DNA of 64,000 nt from Sebastes aleutianus. Taxonomy: Eukaryota; Chordata; Actinopteri; Perciformes; Sebastidae. How positions within the stretch are numbered: the first letter of the stretch is position 1; each line of letters starts with the position of its first letter. This document shows, piece after piece, positions 13,251 to 26,184 of this stretch. The notes beneath the pieces are model-generated. The model was not told the DNA's origin and searched no databases. It saw only the letters and a program-made list of their open reading frames with translations. Made by a program: the position numbers and the translations under genes. Where the stretch lies: the NCBI GenBank assembly GCA_916700875.1, contig CAKAKS010000062.1, positions 19,724,126-19,788,125 on the forward strand. Direction: 5' to 3'.

Positions 13251-13856
13251 GGGCGCTTTGACAAGCCAACCTTTAGTTTGTTTGGGCGGTTGTGAACGCA
13301 GCAATCGTACTCTGGTGCGGACCAAAACAACCGTTCTGAGATCGCTTGCGAGAGGTGGTCTCGGACCGTTTAACGCTGTCTGTGCGCTCATTTGTTGAGA
13401 TGGACACAGGTAAACGACAGGTTAACTTGAGTGGACGGACCTGGACCTTCTTCTGCAGAAGTCTGGTTTTTGCTTGACATCTGGGCCAAAGAGATCATAC
13501 AGAATATGCTAAATAAAGTCCGCAAAAATAGTGACGATTATAAAGTCATTCAAGATGAACTGAAGGAGAAGGGATTCGTGTGCGCACAGTCAATCAGTGC
13601 CGAGTCAAAGTGAAAAAACTTCGACAGCAATATTTCAAAGTCTGTGATTCCCTGCGTAGAAGCAACAGCTCTCGAGACGAACAAGGATAAATTCGCTCCT
13701 TCGTAAACGCCCCTCAGCAATTTTTTTTTTAATTTATTTGGTCCACTTTAAATTGTGCACTGTGAAACCGAACTGAATAGATAGAAAACAAACCAATAGT
13801 ATAAATTTCACTCTGATTCGGAGTAGCCAAACGAACTATGTCTTGTGAGAGCGCCC
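13251..13856 (+). mobile_element. PIF/Harbinger derivative inserted in the hAT MITE
   Basis: Terminal inverted repeats GGGCGCTTTGACAAG and CTTGTGAGAGCGCCC are flanked by a TAA target duplication (13248-13250 and 13857-13859), the hallmark of Harbinger elements. The 606-base element carries a broken Myb/SANT-like gene and no transposase, so it cannot move by itself. Confidence 0.85.
13400..13690 (+). pseudogene. Myb/SANT-like DNA-binding protein remnant of Harbinger
   Basis: Conserved pieces lie in different frames. An ATG at 13400 starts MDTGKRQ; a second frame gives SSAEVWFLLDIWAKEIIQ and DDYKVIQDELKEKGF; a third gives RVRTVNQCRVKVKKLRQQY and ends at TAA 13688-13690. This is the Myb/SANT-like domain pattern of the second protein of Harbinger transposons. 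At least two frameshifts break it, one near 13455 and one near 13575. Confidence 0.75.
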
Positions 13857-14175
13857 TAATGATTCTTTAGTCGATTAGTCTGTTTTTTTTTTTTATCCTT
13901 TTTTCATACTGAATAGTTTATTTCCAAGAAACTTATGAGCACATCTCTGGTAAACACAAGATTCAAAGTGGTGCTTTTGTGTGATTCTTTGTGGAAAAAT
14001 CGTGTGTGTTAGTCGACTAAGGACTTCTTCGGTCGAGGACAGTCCTAATTGTCAGCCTGTTGTTATTAATACAGAATAGATTTAGTGGTAACAATGGGTG
14101 AATGGAGAAAAAGGATGAGAACTCTTCAGTGGAGTGTTTTCATTGCCCGCACACAATTCATCTTACAAAATTAGC

Positions 14176-16991
14176 TTTTTGAAAATAATAGACACAAGGC
14201 TGGCCAGAGATGGATCTGCTAAAATAACATACTATTCATATTCAAAATAACATATATTATATATCAAATGAATATTAATAAATTTACTATCCCAATCGTT
14301 TGCATTGAGAAAGAATAGATGCACAAAAGAGCACAAATGACCTTCCTCCAAATGGAAAGCGCCTCTTTCTTGCATTCCCTTTCCTCCTAATCATGTGATG
14401 CTTCTTCTCTTTACTCATCCATGACCCGTCCTCCCTTGTGATTACGTTGGAAAGAAAAAACAAGCCCTCACATCAACCTTTTATAAGCAATAAAGATGAG
14501 GAGGCCCTTTTCTTCCAACTCAAGCAGTAATCTTAATAGGAAAACATTCCTATAAAGACGTGGCTATCGCCACTCACAGATTGCCTCTGACTGCTTGTTC
14601 CCTCCCGGTCCTCAGGGCCACCGTGTCCCTGGGCTATGTTTGTGACTGTATTTCTAAACACAGCCACAAAGGCTGTGAAAGTCTTGAGACTGAAACTTTT
14701 AAAAAGGAAAAACCCCTAGTTGATAAATTCCGTTCTTCTCTATCCCTCATTCCGTTTCTACAAAACGCTTCACTTGTCACCACAGACTCCCAAGCTCCTT
14801 TAATAAACGAAAATGTCTGGCTTTGAGTGGCAGAGTGTGACTGTTTAAAACCATTGGGATTCTGGTGTAATCCTACGGAAGACGCAGGCGTAACCCGACT
14901 TTAAAGTCGCCTTGTCGCTCCACATCCAAGTGAAGAACCTGGAGAGGAGAGGACTAAGGATTGTGAGGAGAGGCTCTCGTGTAAGAAAGTGTACATGTTG
15001 GCTTTCCAGGGAACTGGGCTCTATTTGATACACGTTGAGTGGAGAGACCCATATGTTTTGGTAATGCCTTACATCTGACATTAAGCTTAAAATAGAGTGA
15101 AATGTGGGTTACTTCCACTGAGGGGGGGGTCCCACAGATGAAACTTTGAGTACTGTCAGTCAGTAGTTGCAGCTTGCGTCAAGTGAACAGGTTGCTTAGG
15201 AACCGATCAAGGAGAGAGCACTATTGTCGTGTGTTCGTCAGCAGCTTTGTCATTAAACAGCAGCGAAATTCTGCAATACAAGGGTTTTTTTTAAAGGAAG
15301 GGCTCAAGGACTGAGAGGGGTTTAACTGAAGGCAGCTGCAGATCATTGTGCAGCGAATTGCATCCATTTAAGTTGTTTTTCATGCTAAAGGGGGGAAAAC
15401 AACTTTCCCAAACTTTTTCCTTTTCCTCTGTTTTTTCCCCTCTTTCCTTTGTCTCTCCAGCAGACAGCTGTCTGAGACAAGATGCTGCTTCCACTGGAGA
15501 CCTCACTCTTTTCGCTCACACGCTCGCTGGCTCCTGGTTGCCATGGAAAAGCCCAGAAATGGGGCAGATAACAGTTCAATGAGGGAGCAGAGACTTTTCG
15601 GAGGGTCTGCTGGGAGGCAGCAAGTTTCTAGGGCCCGTCCTGTCAAACCATCAAGCTCTTTTTGATGCGTGGAAACGGAAAGAAAGACAGAAAGAAACAG
15701 AAAATGAGAGGAGAAAAAATGGGAGGAGGAAACTAATATGTTGACTGAAGTCAAATTTGTGTGTGGAGAGTAAAAAACAGATATAAAAAATGAAGATCTA
15801 TCTGTGTTGGGAATATTGTCAGCACCAAGTGTAATTTTAAGTGGGGAAAAATCAGATTGAACCACTGATGAAATATGACCAAGGCAGTCAATATCTTGCA
15901 GCCAGTGAAATGACCAGCATGATATCCTGTCTCCCATGCAAGAATTAACTGTCTATTATTAAGGGATTAATAATTTCATAAGTAACAGTGTTGACAATAA
16001 ATTGCTACACACAGTCAGTCAGAGCGAAGTGAAAAGGAGCCTGGCTGGCACCGAAGGCCCATCTATCAAACCAACAAATCAAAATGTAATCATAAAAACC
16101 AGAAAGAAGCTACATTTTCTGAAGAAAACTGGAGTGTGCTCGCTGTAGCTGAAAGATGGCGCTTCAATAAATTTCAGACGCCAGAGTATCTTTAACATCC
16201 AACAGCAATAGAGGCCATAGTGAGGATTTAACTTCTTACTTGGAGTTAAAGCAACGCAGGACGCAATTATGTGCATTCCCCGTGAAGTCAGGAGGGGAAA
16301 CAGGTGGCAAATTCAGAATTAAACCACCACTTTCTAAGATTTTACTCAATACAAGACGAACTCACTGATTATGAAGCTTCCACACAGCCCCAAAGTAGGA
16401 AAGGAGACTATGAAAAATGCAAACAAACAGATATGGATGAATAAATAAATACTTTAAAGTTTGAAGCTCTCTGACACATCTGTGGGGACTCGCTGGCGAC
16501 AGCCCCACCTCACTTTGTGCAGAGGGTTTTGAAGTAGAAGTGTCAGGAGAGGCCCCTCAGAGGTTCCCGAGTAAAACACCTTTCTGAAATCAAATTCCCT
16601 TTTATTTCCCTGCCTCCAAGAGACTGAGGAGCAAAGATACGGGACTCTATTGTGTGTTGCAGGCACGCAGCATCACGGCACGTCCCATGAACGCAGTTGC
16701 CATTTTGTTGTGTGACTTGTATCTTGTCTTTTTTACTTTCGCTGCACGTTCGCTGCTAAATGGTCATTGCTGAGGTGTTCAGGCAATGATTTTTCTTAGA
16801 GATCAGATCAATAACAAATGTGTCTAGTTCTTTGATATCTTTTCGTTTTTGTAAATGCAGCTTTACTTTGTCTTTTCAGACTCTGTGGCTGTAATGTAAA
16901 GCGCATCACTTCCCATGCAACGCAGGTACTTAAGAGCGCAACAGCAAAGCTTTAATGAACTGGGTACAAGTTGAAACACTGCTGCTTTGTA
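14176..16991. other. Intergenic sequence, no gene seen
   Basis: Frames on both strands are short and without family features. No repeat with clear ends was found. Confidence 0.4.
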
Positions 16992-17308
16992 TTAAAGCTG
17001 GAGTAGGCAGTATATTTTTGGCCATCATTGATCAAATAACTTTCACCAATTTGTAATTCACGTGGTCTGAGAGAAAACTAGACTTCTGCATCCACTCTTG
17101 ACTCTATTTTCAGGCTTTAGAAAATCTAGCTTGGGACGGGAGACTTTGACCAATCCCAGGTCATTTCAGAGAGAGAGCGTTCCTATTGGATGTTCTACAA
17201 AAAACAGATGTGCGTGCACGACCCTTCAGATGGTGAAAGCCTGATTCAACAGCGGAATATCCTGCAGGAAAAGTTGCTATTCCAGCATTGGCAACAACTG
17301 CCTACACT
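16992..17308 (+). mobile_element. MITE with GAGTAGGCAGT / ACTGCCTAC ends
   Basis: The ends are inverted copies. A related copy lies at 37035-37440, sharing GAGAAAACTAGACTTCTGCA-like sequence. Confidence 0.7.
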
Positions 17309-17358
17309 GCAAAGCAACCCAACAAAGGAAGACTAACTTATCAGAAAGAGAGTCTGAC

Positions 17359-17600
17359 AATATCGGCGAAGCGTTTCAGAGATGCTAATAGTTTAGCCTT
17401 CTGCGCACGGCTGCAGCTAGCACCAGCTACGGTAGGTAAGGCAGTAGCTTGAGGAAAGCATCATTTTCTCTCTCTCTTTCTAATAGTTGAGACTTCTGCG
17501 TGAGCTCAGCGTTGCGGCACAGCCGTGATGGCTACGGTTTGCAGAAGGCTAAACTATTAGCAACATTTTCTCTCCATCTCTGAAATGCTTCACCGATATT
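17359..17600. repeat. Snap-back inverted repeat
   Basis: The left arm 17359-17404 (AATATCGGCGAAGCGTTTCA ... TAGTTTAGCCTTCTGC) pairs with 17541-17600. The loop is about 135 bases and contains further inverted pieces. Confidence 0.75.
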
Positions 17601-18060
17601 ATAGCTCTGCTCGCTAGAGCCTCGAATCACAGTATGTCATCTCAAAGGGCTTTACAGGTCCACAAGTTTGCAGAGTAAACAGAATGACATCGAGATCACA
17701 ATCATGATCGGGATGATGTTGGAAATGAATGACTAGTACTCGTACTGGTTACTGTATGAAGCGCGTGCATATGCCGATGCTCGTCTGGTGGGAGGGGCTT
17801 AGGGCAGAGAGGAAAGAGCTGCAGGATGAGGCTTGTATTTGTATTTCCACATTCTGGCATCTTTTTTTTCTTTGCCTTTTCCAGTAAACTTGTATTACAA
17901 TATGCTGAAAGGTTATTATGGAATTTTTGCCCAATAATGCCAAATAAACTGCCTCCCCCAGCTTTAGTGGTCAATAAAAAGTACCAAAACAGAAATGTAC
18001 CAATACTGTATTTACTTACTACAATGTTCACTCATATACTGGCATGGCTTTATGGATGGT

Positions 18061-18245
18061 AATGTTAACATGCTAACTCTAAGATAAGGTGGTGACCATG
18101 GTAAACATTATACCTGTTAAACATCAGCATGTTAACATTGTATTTGTAATCATTTTAGCATGCCAACGTTAGTGACTTGCTCAAAGCCTTTCTGTGCCTA
18201 AGTACAGCCTCACAGAGCTGCTAGCATGGCTGTACACATTTGTTA
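18061..18245 (+). repeat. Common teleost interspersed repeat
   Basis: Sequence with ATGTTAACATGCTAACTCTA and ACAGCCTCACAGAGCTGCTA, a motif set I recognise from many fish genomes. It is non-coding. Confidence 0.6.
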
Positions 18246-20846
18246 AGGTATAAAGCGTAATTGAAGACTTCAATTCAAATGTGAAAGAGTTTGTGAACAC
18301 CACACAAACTGAATACTGAACAAACTGTCTGACATTATACTGTCTGTCCAAATTGTGGCAATGATTAAGATGAGAAGGGGTCAAAGAGGAAAGGTAGGAG
18401 GATAAAGTTAGATGCTGAATGACATGAGAAGAGTGAGTGAATTTATATCCAGGAGAGATTGATTCTTCTTAGAGACTAAGGAGAAACAGGGTGGCTCCTG
18501 CTCTGACACCAAAGATCCTTCAATTCTGGCCGTATTCATCCCTCCTTCCTCTACCAGGCCATCGGACGCCGTGATTGACATCATCCTTCCATCTCTGTGA
18601 TTACAGCATGTCTCCTTTCCCACCTCTGTACGATCTGTCTTCGATCAAAGCCCTAAACACAGCTGTCTGCTGGGCCTTCGCTCCGTCCGAGGAGGACGAA
18701 AGCAGGCATCAAGAGATTGCTAGAGAGAAAGGCGATCAGACAGGCTATGACACAGAGCCTCTGAATTTGTCAGTTTGTCACAAACACTTACACCTAAAAG
18801 CTCTAGGCCGTCTCCAACACCGAAACTGCTCATGCGACCTCAAAGATCATGTCAGCTGTAGTCTAACACGAAGGGGGGAAAAGTAGGTGTAAATAAAAAC
18901 TCCAAATTATTTCTCAGCAGACCTCCTTTACTATCCTCTCTCTCTCAGCGTTAAACAAGTGTGAGGCCCTCAAGTGATGACAGAGAGCTCTAGGGGGAAA
19001 GAGAGAGACAAAGCTTGATGAAAGACCGTGGATGAGAAGAAACGGCACGAACACAGATGAAAGAAAGATGTCACAGTGAGTTGTCATGGGACCATGTAAC
19101 AGGCCTGCGTGTCCAGCAGGCTTGAGAAGATGATGGAGTACACAACGATGGCCTCTGAGGAGCTGCCATGCTCTGAGGGCAACAACACCAGCGAGGAGGC
19201 CAAATCCCAACAGTGCTGAGCCCTCTGGCCTCCTGCATGTTCAGGCCATTTGAGTGTCCAGATGAAACTTGGGGCTTGTCATTTGTATCTACTCTAACTT
19301 GTAGTTACAGTACAGTTACGGGCATTAATTCTGAAAACAAGGCCTAAAGATGCATTCCTGCTAATGGCTGCTTCATATTGGCTCCAAACAAACTCTGACT
19401 GTACTGAAATCAATGTGAACTTCCCTCTAGAATCACATAATCAATACAAATTCACTCCTTCTTATTTTGTCTTGGTATTTTTTAAAGTTATTAATCCATG
19501 TAATGTCCATCCAAATAACTGACAAAAGAGGACAAAGACTGTAAATCCAAACTTCAAAATGTACATTTAGAGATGGGTGATAAAAATATAAAATATCATC
19601 AATATGGTACTCACAAGGAAGCACCAAGGTAGAGGGAAGCGACAATATGAACATCCCCCTGAGGCGAAAGTAGACTCAGAGCCCACAGGTGGATGTGGGG
19701 ATGGAGGAGGGGCTTTGAAATCCTATAGGAGTAGCAGCAGTGACTGATTAAATGGATGCATTGGTTATATGCTGCACTAAGAGTGGCTGCCTGAACTAGC
19801 TTGCAGGGTACATTTCATATTTAGTCTATATACTAGATTAGTTCTGGTGTAATTTTATGTATGTAGTCTTTCTATGTTGTCTTCCCAATAGTGTGAGGAA
19901 AGACAAAACAAAGACAATCACTGAATGAATCCTGTTTCTTGTAATGTGTGATGAGTATGATTCCCAGTATTCACAGAATCTCATAGTATGTGAACACAAA
20001 GGCCAACCTGTGATCCTATAGTGTTAATGTTTTAGACTAAATGTCTCTTAAAGAGCTGCAGGCAAAAGTCAAGATTTCCAAAGTTACTTCTTCTTTGAAA
20101 GAAGAAGTAAAGAATGGTGTGACCGCTGCAGATGGAAAAAAAAAAAGAGAGAAAGCAGACATTTTACCTCTGCACCTCCTTCTGTAAACTCAACCGGCAC
20201 CGACCAATGGGAAATCAATGCGCTGACTGCTGCTGTGAGTGTCAATGAAATGTACCAAATGCACCCACGTGGCTTCAGACTCAGACAAACAGAAGCAAAT
20301 AAGGACACACTTAAGGACGCACACCTATACTCACACCAACACACACACATAAACGAAGACAATTAAATAAGAAACAAATCAACAGGGTGTCTTTTAGATA
20401 CTTCATTGCCAGGGATTTTTTTCAGACCCATGAGATCGTCTTCTCTAAGTGTTTCCGTATTAAGACAAAAGACACAAGAAACCAATTTGAATCCAGGGAC
20501 AAAAACTAGATACGATAAAAAAGTTTTTAGGGGAAAAGTGTTACCTGTTTGACATTGTAAGGTATTCCTCACCATCACGCTGAAAGATGCAGCTCTGTGC
20601 TGTAACACTTCAACTGAAATATGACTCATATCTTTCTGAATACCATCTGGGTGTTCTTAACATAACCCCAACCATCTGTGTCAGCACACAAATCCCTAAC
20701 GAGAAATTTGACTTCAAATAATATGATTGAGGTCAATTTTAGTCTCAAAACACATCGAAGAGAACAACAGCAGAACAAGGGATGAATAAGAGAGAGAGAA
20801 GAGGAAATACACTAAGTATCATGACAATGCACAATTGTTATTTCAC
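18246..20846. other. Intergenic sequence with one coding-like island
   Basis: No exon could be assigned. About 19084-19260 stays open in more than one frame on both strands and has balanced composition, but it has no recognised product and no strong splice signals. Confidence 0.35.
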
Positions 20847-21100
20847 TTTAAAGAAATAGTTCCACATTTTGCAAAATCGGTTATTCGCATTCTGGCGGAG
20901 AGTTAGATGAAAAGATCGATACCACTCTCATATATGTCCATTAGATATGAGGTTCCAGCTTATAGCCAGTAAGCTTAGCTTAACATAAAGCATGGAAACG
21001 GGAAAGCAGCTAGTCCGACTGTAACAAAATCCACCTACTAGAACCTCTAAAGTTAAATAACTAACATGTTATATCTTGTTTCACGCATAGTGGTCACTAC
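20847..21100 (+). repeat. Common teleost interspersed repeat
   Basis: It contains TCTGGCGGAGAGTTAGATGA and GATCGATACCACTCTCAT, a widespread fish repeat. No coding capacity. Confidence 0.65.
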
Positions 21101-21109
21101 AGAGGACAG

Positions 21110-21500
21110 TAAGGCTGTCCCCAATACCATTTTTGGGCTTCGAAGCTTCGGTGAAAAATATTGGAAGGTATTTGAAGCTTTGCAGCGCAGCGCTGCAGGC
21201 TGACGTCTTATTCTATCTGTCTGTCTCAGGACAGTACTGCTGCCCCACTACTGTACACAGACGCACCTCTACACACAACAAACAGTGATATCCGTCTGAG
21301 AATAATTAATAATAATTAATGTTGAGTATGTATAATGAATAATGTTGTGGGATTATTCCTTATTTCATGGGCTATTTTGGGATTTATACATTATTATTAC
21401 ATAATTATATATATATATTGTTTTTAATTAAAAAAGTATTAGAATATTGATTTTGAGGTTGATTACTATGGCAATGGTTGAAGCATTTGGTTCAGCCCTA
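21110..21500 (+). mobile_element. hAT-type MITE
   Basis: Ends TAAGGCTGTCCCC and TTCAGCCCTA with an 8-base near-perfect target duplication (GAGGACAG / GTGGACAG). The interior has GCTTCGAAGCTTCGG motifs. Confidence 0.8.
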
Positions 21501-23204
21501 GTGGACAGCAAAAGCTGTTTTCTTGTAAATGCATGGGTTTTGATGGCATAGTTGCACATCAGCCACTACACTGAACTCTAATGCATCATGCTCTACACTG
21601 CTAACCACTGGCCAGCTGTTCTAAGAGCAACACAAAAATCATCAAAACCAAGTTGGCCGCCGGACGGTCAGAAACGCTGAGCGGCTCAGAAATATCTTGC
21701 CAATCCTTCCTTACAGGTAAATAACATTTGGTAGCATCAAGTAACAACAAGGAGTAATAAAGTTGTTAAAAATTCCAAGTATTGATTTTATGTTGGGAGA
21801 AAAAGACGATTAATCATCTGCCCACTGAACTGGACATCAGGCATCGCTGGCTACAACTACAATTAATACTATCACCTTGAAAATACTTCATCTGCAGTAA
21901 CTTTTTTGGGGCTTTAAATCAATTGATTTATGTTATTAGAATGTAACATGCAGTTTTTGTAACAAAAACAATATTCTGACAATATCTTTCTGTTATTTTT
22001 GTAGAAAATGTTAATTGAAACAATATACAGTTCAACAGTGAGAGGTAGGGAGGGGCTGAGGAGTCGACAACGAGGAGCTGAATGAGGGATTGAGGGACCA
22101 GGTTCAACATTTTTGCATTGCATTGAACAGCAGAATATTAACCTAGAATATGTTAAAATATGTGAACAGAATTAAAAACATAGATTATTTTATAGTCTTC
22201 ACATAGGATATCATTTTATTCATTGGTTTGTTAAATACATATTTCTTTCAGTTGAAAATGAAAATGCATGATGTCCACTTGAGTGGACATGTGAAAAAAA
22301 CAACTCATCAAAACAGGAATAATATCATTTTATAAAGGTTATATGCTGACTGTTTGTGAGACTGTTATCGATCCTCTCTGCTAACTCCCTGCCAGAAAGC
22401 GAATAAGCGTTTTTCCCAAAATGTCAAAATACTCCTTTAACAGCAGTATGAGAAATTATAACTCTATCTCAGGATCCAAAAGGTATGATTATCCCCAACT
22501 CCTTATTTATTTCCCTCAAAATATGACCATCAACCTTGCAGATGGTGCTAGGCCAGATAACACGCTTGATGGAAATATTTGTAATGCTTGAAAAAAAAAA
22601 CGATTAAGTAACCAGTAATGCATTTTCTCCAGTACAGAGCTCTAGGCTGTAATTTCACTGATGTCATACTGTGAAAAACAATAGCTTGAAAGCAGACCAA
22701 TTAGGTAAAGATTGTGATAAAGCCCAGCGTGGGTCACTATCTGTGGTCCGGTTGTCTCCTGAGCTGCTGTCTTCTGCTGTCTCAGTCTGGCTCACGCTGT
22801 TCAGTTCTTAATTTAGCCTTCACTGAGCCCAGGAAGATTACAATGGCCTGCAACGGGCCAAGGTGCACTCCGCTGCTCCGCTCTACAAGCAGGAAGTGAA
22901 AGAGGGACAGCGGGGTAAATCAAGATACATCCCTGGGTTGATAGATGCTGAATGGAACCGATAGAGAACATGGAGCAAGGTCGGCATCCATTAGCCGTGC
23001 CTTGAAGTCACAGATGGATAACTCCACAACAGGAGGGTCAGCCTGTGCTGCTGCTGTTAACACCTCTGTCTCACACTGGATATTTCCTGGTGTGTCTCTC
23101 ACACACACAGAGAAGCATGAAGACATGCAGTAAACACGTTTGTGCATTAGACATGAGCTGACCTGGCTCAAGCTTGATACCTGCAGTCATAGCCGCCTTA
23201 AACA
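21501..23204. other. Intergenic sequence, no gene seen
   Basis: No recognisable features beyond short frames. Confidence 0.4.
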
Positions 23205-23355
23205 ACAGTGTGTACTGCTGTCCGTCATTTTCTGTTGTTATCGCTGTTGTATTGCTGTTACTGTGTTACTGTGTGCTGTTGTATGTGTTGGTGTCTGACA
23301 AGTACAGTGCTGTGGAAAAGAATTTCCCCTTGTGGAACAATAAAGTCTAAAGTCT
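23205..23355 (+). mobile_element. LINE (L2/CR1-like) 3' tail
   Basis: GGAAAAGAATTTCCCCTTGT then GGAACAATAAAGTCTAAAGT resembles fish L2-type 3' ends. Confidence 0.55.
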
Positions 23356-23627
23356 CCCCGTGTTGATGCCATATATTTGAACTTCACCAAACATACACAG
23401 CGGTAAACATACTGTCTTCCACAAACGATGCAGTCATCGTCATTGATAATCAGTAATACACGTGCTTACCAGTGGGCCAGTCAAGGCGATTCTGAAAATG
23501 CTGCAACATACTTTAGAGAAGCTCAGCTTCCCCACGTCCTGTCAAAACACAATCAACAAATAAATAATCCTAATTAAACCATTTCTTACATAATATAATA
23601 TTGTCAGTAGACCCTTATTGTGATCAT

Positions 23628-23822
23628 AGACCATATATAAGAAGTTGCCGTAGTAACAGTGATGTCATCCATTGGTTTGTGGACTGCCGTTTTAAAGCCT
23701 CGAGTTCGGCATTTTGGCGGTTGCTATCTTGTTTTTTTGCAACCACAAGTGACACGAGAGGATGGAGCTAAAGTAAGAACAACCAAACGCTGATTAAGAC
23801 AATTTTAGGCGACCAAAATGGA
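23628..23822 (+). repeat. Interspersed repeat, family of 28131-28660
   Basis: It shares TGATGTCATCCATTGGTTTG-like sequence, ATCTTGTTTTTTTGCAACCA and GTGACACGAGAG with the longer copy at 28131. Confidence 0.7.
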
Positions 23823-23865
23823 CAGTATAATAATATCACTTTAAGGGGAGGCACTACAGGTGAAT

Positions 23866-24540
23866 AGGGTAAACATCTTTAAGATATAGCTATCACCATG
23901 AAACTTCCTCAGTTGATTGCTTACATTAAGGCAACTACTTTTTCAATTACAAGTTTTCTGAAATTGTATGTTTAAAAATGCAAATGAGTCATTTTCTGGC
24001 TAATTTGCATACATTTCTAAAACAGAAATCTGAACATTGGAAAAAGCCAGTTTCAAAATTCTTGTTTCATTTTGTTTTAAAGTCAAAGGTTTTTACAGAG
24101 GGGATTTGGGATATCTCTTTTTATCACTCCATAAATCAGAAAATAATTTAAAAAAAACAATTTTCCCCATGTTTTTGGGAATGAAATGCTCTATAACTCA
24201 GGCTATAATTGATATATGAACAAACCCATCTGTAAAAACATTCAGAATATAGAGGGGAATGAGACTGGAAAGTTTGGTGTATGTAAGTGCTGCTGAAGTG
24301 GAGATTTATGCCTCAGCGTACGAGAAAAAACAAATTTTAAGAAAACGGCTTTTAAAGATATGTACTGTAAAATTCCATCCATTTTTTTCAAGACACTACA
24401 TAAGAATAGGGTAAAAAGAATAACTATTAGATATCACCATGAAACTTCCCCAGCTGATTACTTACATTAAGACAATTATTTTTTGTGTTACAAGTTTTCT
24501 GATATTTTATATTTAAATATGTAAATTAGGTATTAAAGGT
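23866..24540 (+). repeat. Two direct copies of one repeat
   Basis: 23866-23998 and 24408-24540 share TATCACCATGAAACTTCC and CATTAAG.CAA.TA, followed by ACAAGTTTTCTGA. Confidence 0.7.
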
Positions 24541-26023
24541 ATTATCTAATGCAAAATAGCCCAAAATCTCAAAATTGATCAGTGCATGAAAAACAATGTT
24601 TTTGCATGGGGTGTTTCTCCTTGAAGCTTATTTTCACCATCCAGACAGTTCAAATTTACAGTAACCACAATTAAATAATCACCAATAAGGTCCATATCAA
24701 TGCCCGGTCCCAACAAACGCACAAGCATGAATAAATGGCAGAACACCAGACATGTATGCGCATACATTTACATTTTAAAAATGAAAGTCACAGACAAAGC
24801 TCATCCCATCTGCCTGACAGGAGGGAAGGTCTCGCTCTAACAAAACAACGGCTGGTCTTAACAGCTTCTTAGCTTTAAAAACCAGATCTGGCCTCTTTCG
24901 CAGCCCGCAGTCCTCCAGGATCCCAAACCCGCACGGCAATGACGCCGCCAAAGTCATGCGGTCACCTGAGCAGAGCCATTATTACACAGGCATTCTTAAT
25001 AGCCCTATAGATTAAAGTCCAGAGGAACAAGACACCAACAGATTAAAAAAAGAAAGATAGGAAAGAGGATGATGAATTGTCTCAGATTGCCAGGCAATCA
25101 TGCATAAATTACTAGGATGTGCTTAGGTATAATAACCAGCGCTGTTTTAAGTGATCGCTCACTCTGGCGGAGCTGTTGTGTAAGGAGCAGTGGGTGCAGA
25201 TGTAAGGGGAAAGAGATGGGTGGCGGGTAAAGAAAGGAGCGGGTCGCCGCTGTCTACTCAATCACATCACCGTCAAGGGTATCGCCCTGACACTGTCTCC
25301 GCTCTGTGCCCCGAGCCGGCACACAAATCTCCTGATAGACAGACGCAGCAGTCAAACAGCACCCTCATCCCCCCAGCCGGGGCCCCTAAAGGATCCCTGG
25401 GCATGTCTCTGTGGCCCCGCAGTCTGCCGCTGCTGGGAGCCCCGGCAACAACTGATTATTCAGGATCTAGGCTAACAAGAAACTGTCATGTGGATCTCAA
25501 AACAACATGTTCTGGTTGTGAATACATCATGAAGCAGAGGGGAACAGGCTGTCTCCTGCTTCTTTCTCTCTGGATGTGCTGCACTTTCAGTTGGTGAGCA
25601 GATTCATCAGGTAGGAGGACTGAAACCAGACTGTTGACTGTTGCATCTTGGTCCAGTATGTAGAAGTTTCACAGTAATATACACTGAGATACAGCCACTT
25701 CACCATCCTCAGAGGCAAAGACCCACTGGCACAATGTTAATATAGATATACCAAGTTTTTTGGGTGAAGAGTCTAATGTGTGCTGAGAAAACAGTGACCA
25801 AAATCTTCCACACGTCCCTGGTTATTGTTCACTTTAATGCTCCGGGAAAGTAGGTTATGATAGGAAACTTATATTATCCAAACTAGGAAGAGTTGTTGTT
25901 TGTAGAATAGAGTCAATACTGGATGTAATCAAGTTTGTTTTTATGGGCAGACATACTTTTGAGATTGTTAGCTCTGCGTCATCTCATATAACAACCACAG
26001 TGAAACAGGGGAAGCAGTAGGGC
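24541..26023. other. Intergenic sequence, no gene seen
   Basis: The 135-codon frame at 25190-25597 has no recognisable domain and is not accepted as a gene. Confidence 0.4.
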
Positions 26024-26120
26024 TGACCCCTGAAAGTCGAAGGGTCGAATCATCTGACGGTTACCCCCTCAGTCGACCTGAAACTCTTCAAGTCGAGCCG
26101 TCGTTTTTTTTTTTTTAAGA
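26024..26120 (+). mobile_element. hAT-type MITE fragment
   Basis: TAGGGCTGACCCCTGAAAGT followed by TCGAAGGGTCGAAT-type motifs ending in a poly-T run. Confidence 0.5.
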
Positions 26121-26184
26121 CACTAGATCTATGAAGAACTTTGTGCTCTAGTAAACAATATAATCATAAACAGAGAGCCTTAAG

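Larger units (their letters stand above)
13189..14047 (+). mobile_element. hAT-type MITE interrupted by a Harbinger element
   Basis: Left end TAGCGCTGCCCC and right end GGACAGTCCTA, with the TTAGTCGATTAGTCGACTAA motif near both ends. Without its 606-base insert it would be about 250 bases. Confidence 0.75.
13049..14175. repeat. Direct duplication split by a transposon nest
   Basis: 13049-13188 and about 14070-14175 share GGATGAGAACTCTTCAGTGG, GGGTGAATGGAGA and a final ACAAAATTAG or TCAAAATTAG. The sequence between them is the hAT/Harbinger nest. Confidence 0.8.

Noticed and set aside
13431..13613. A 60-codon frame resembling a SANT domain as an independent gene
   Set aside because: It is one piece of the frameshifted Harbinger Myb/SANT-like gene, inside intact transposon ends.
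25190..25597. A 135-codon frame
   Set aside because: No domain, no splice context and no recognisable similarity. Its length is not unusual for a frame in GC-balanced DNA.
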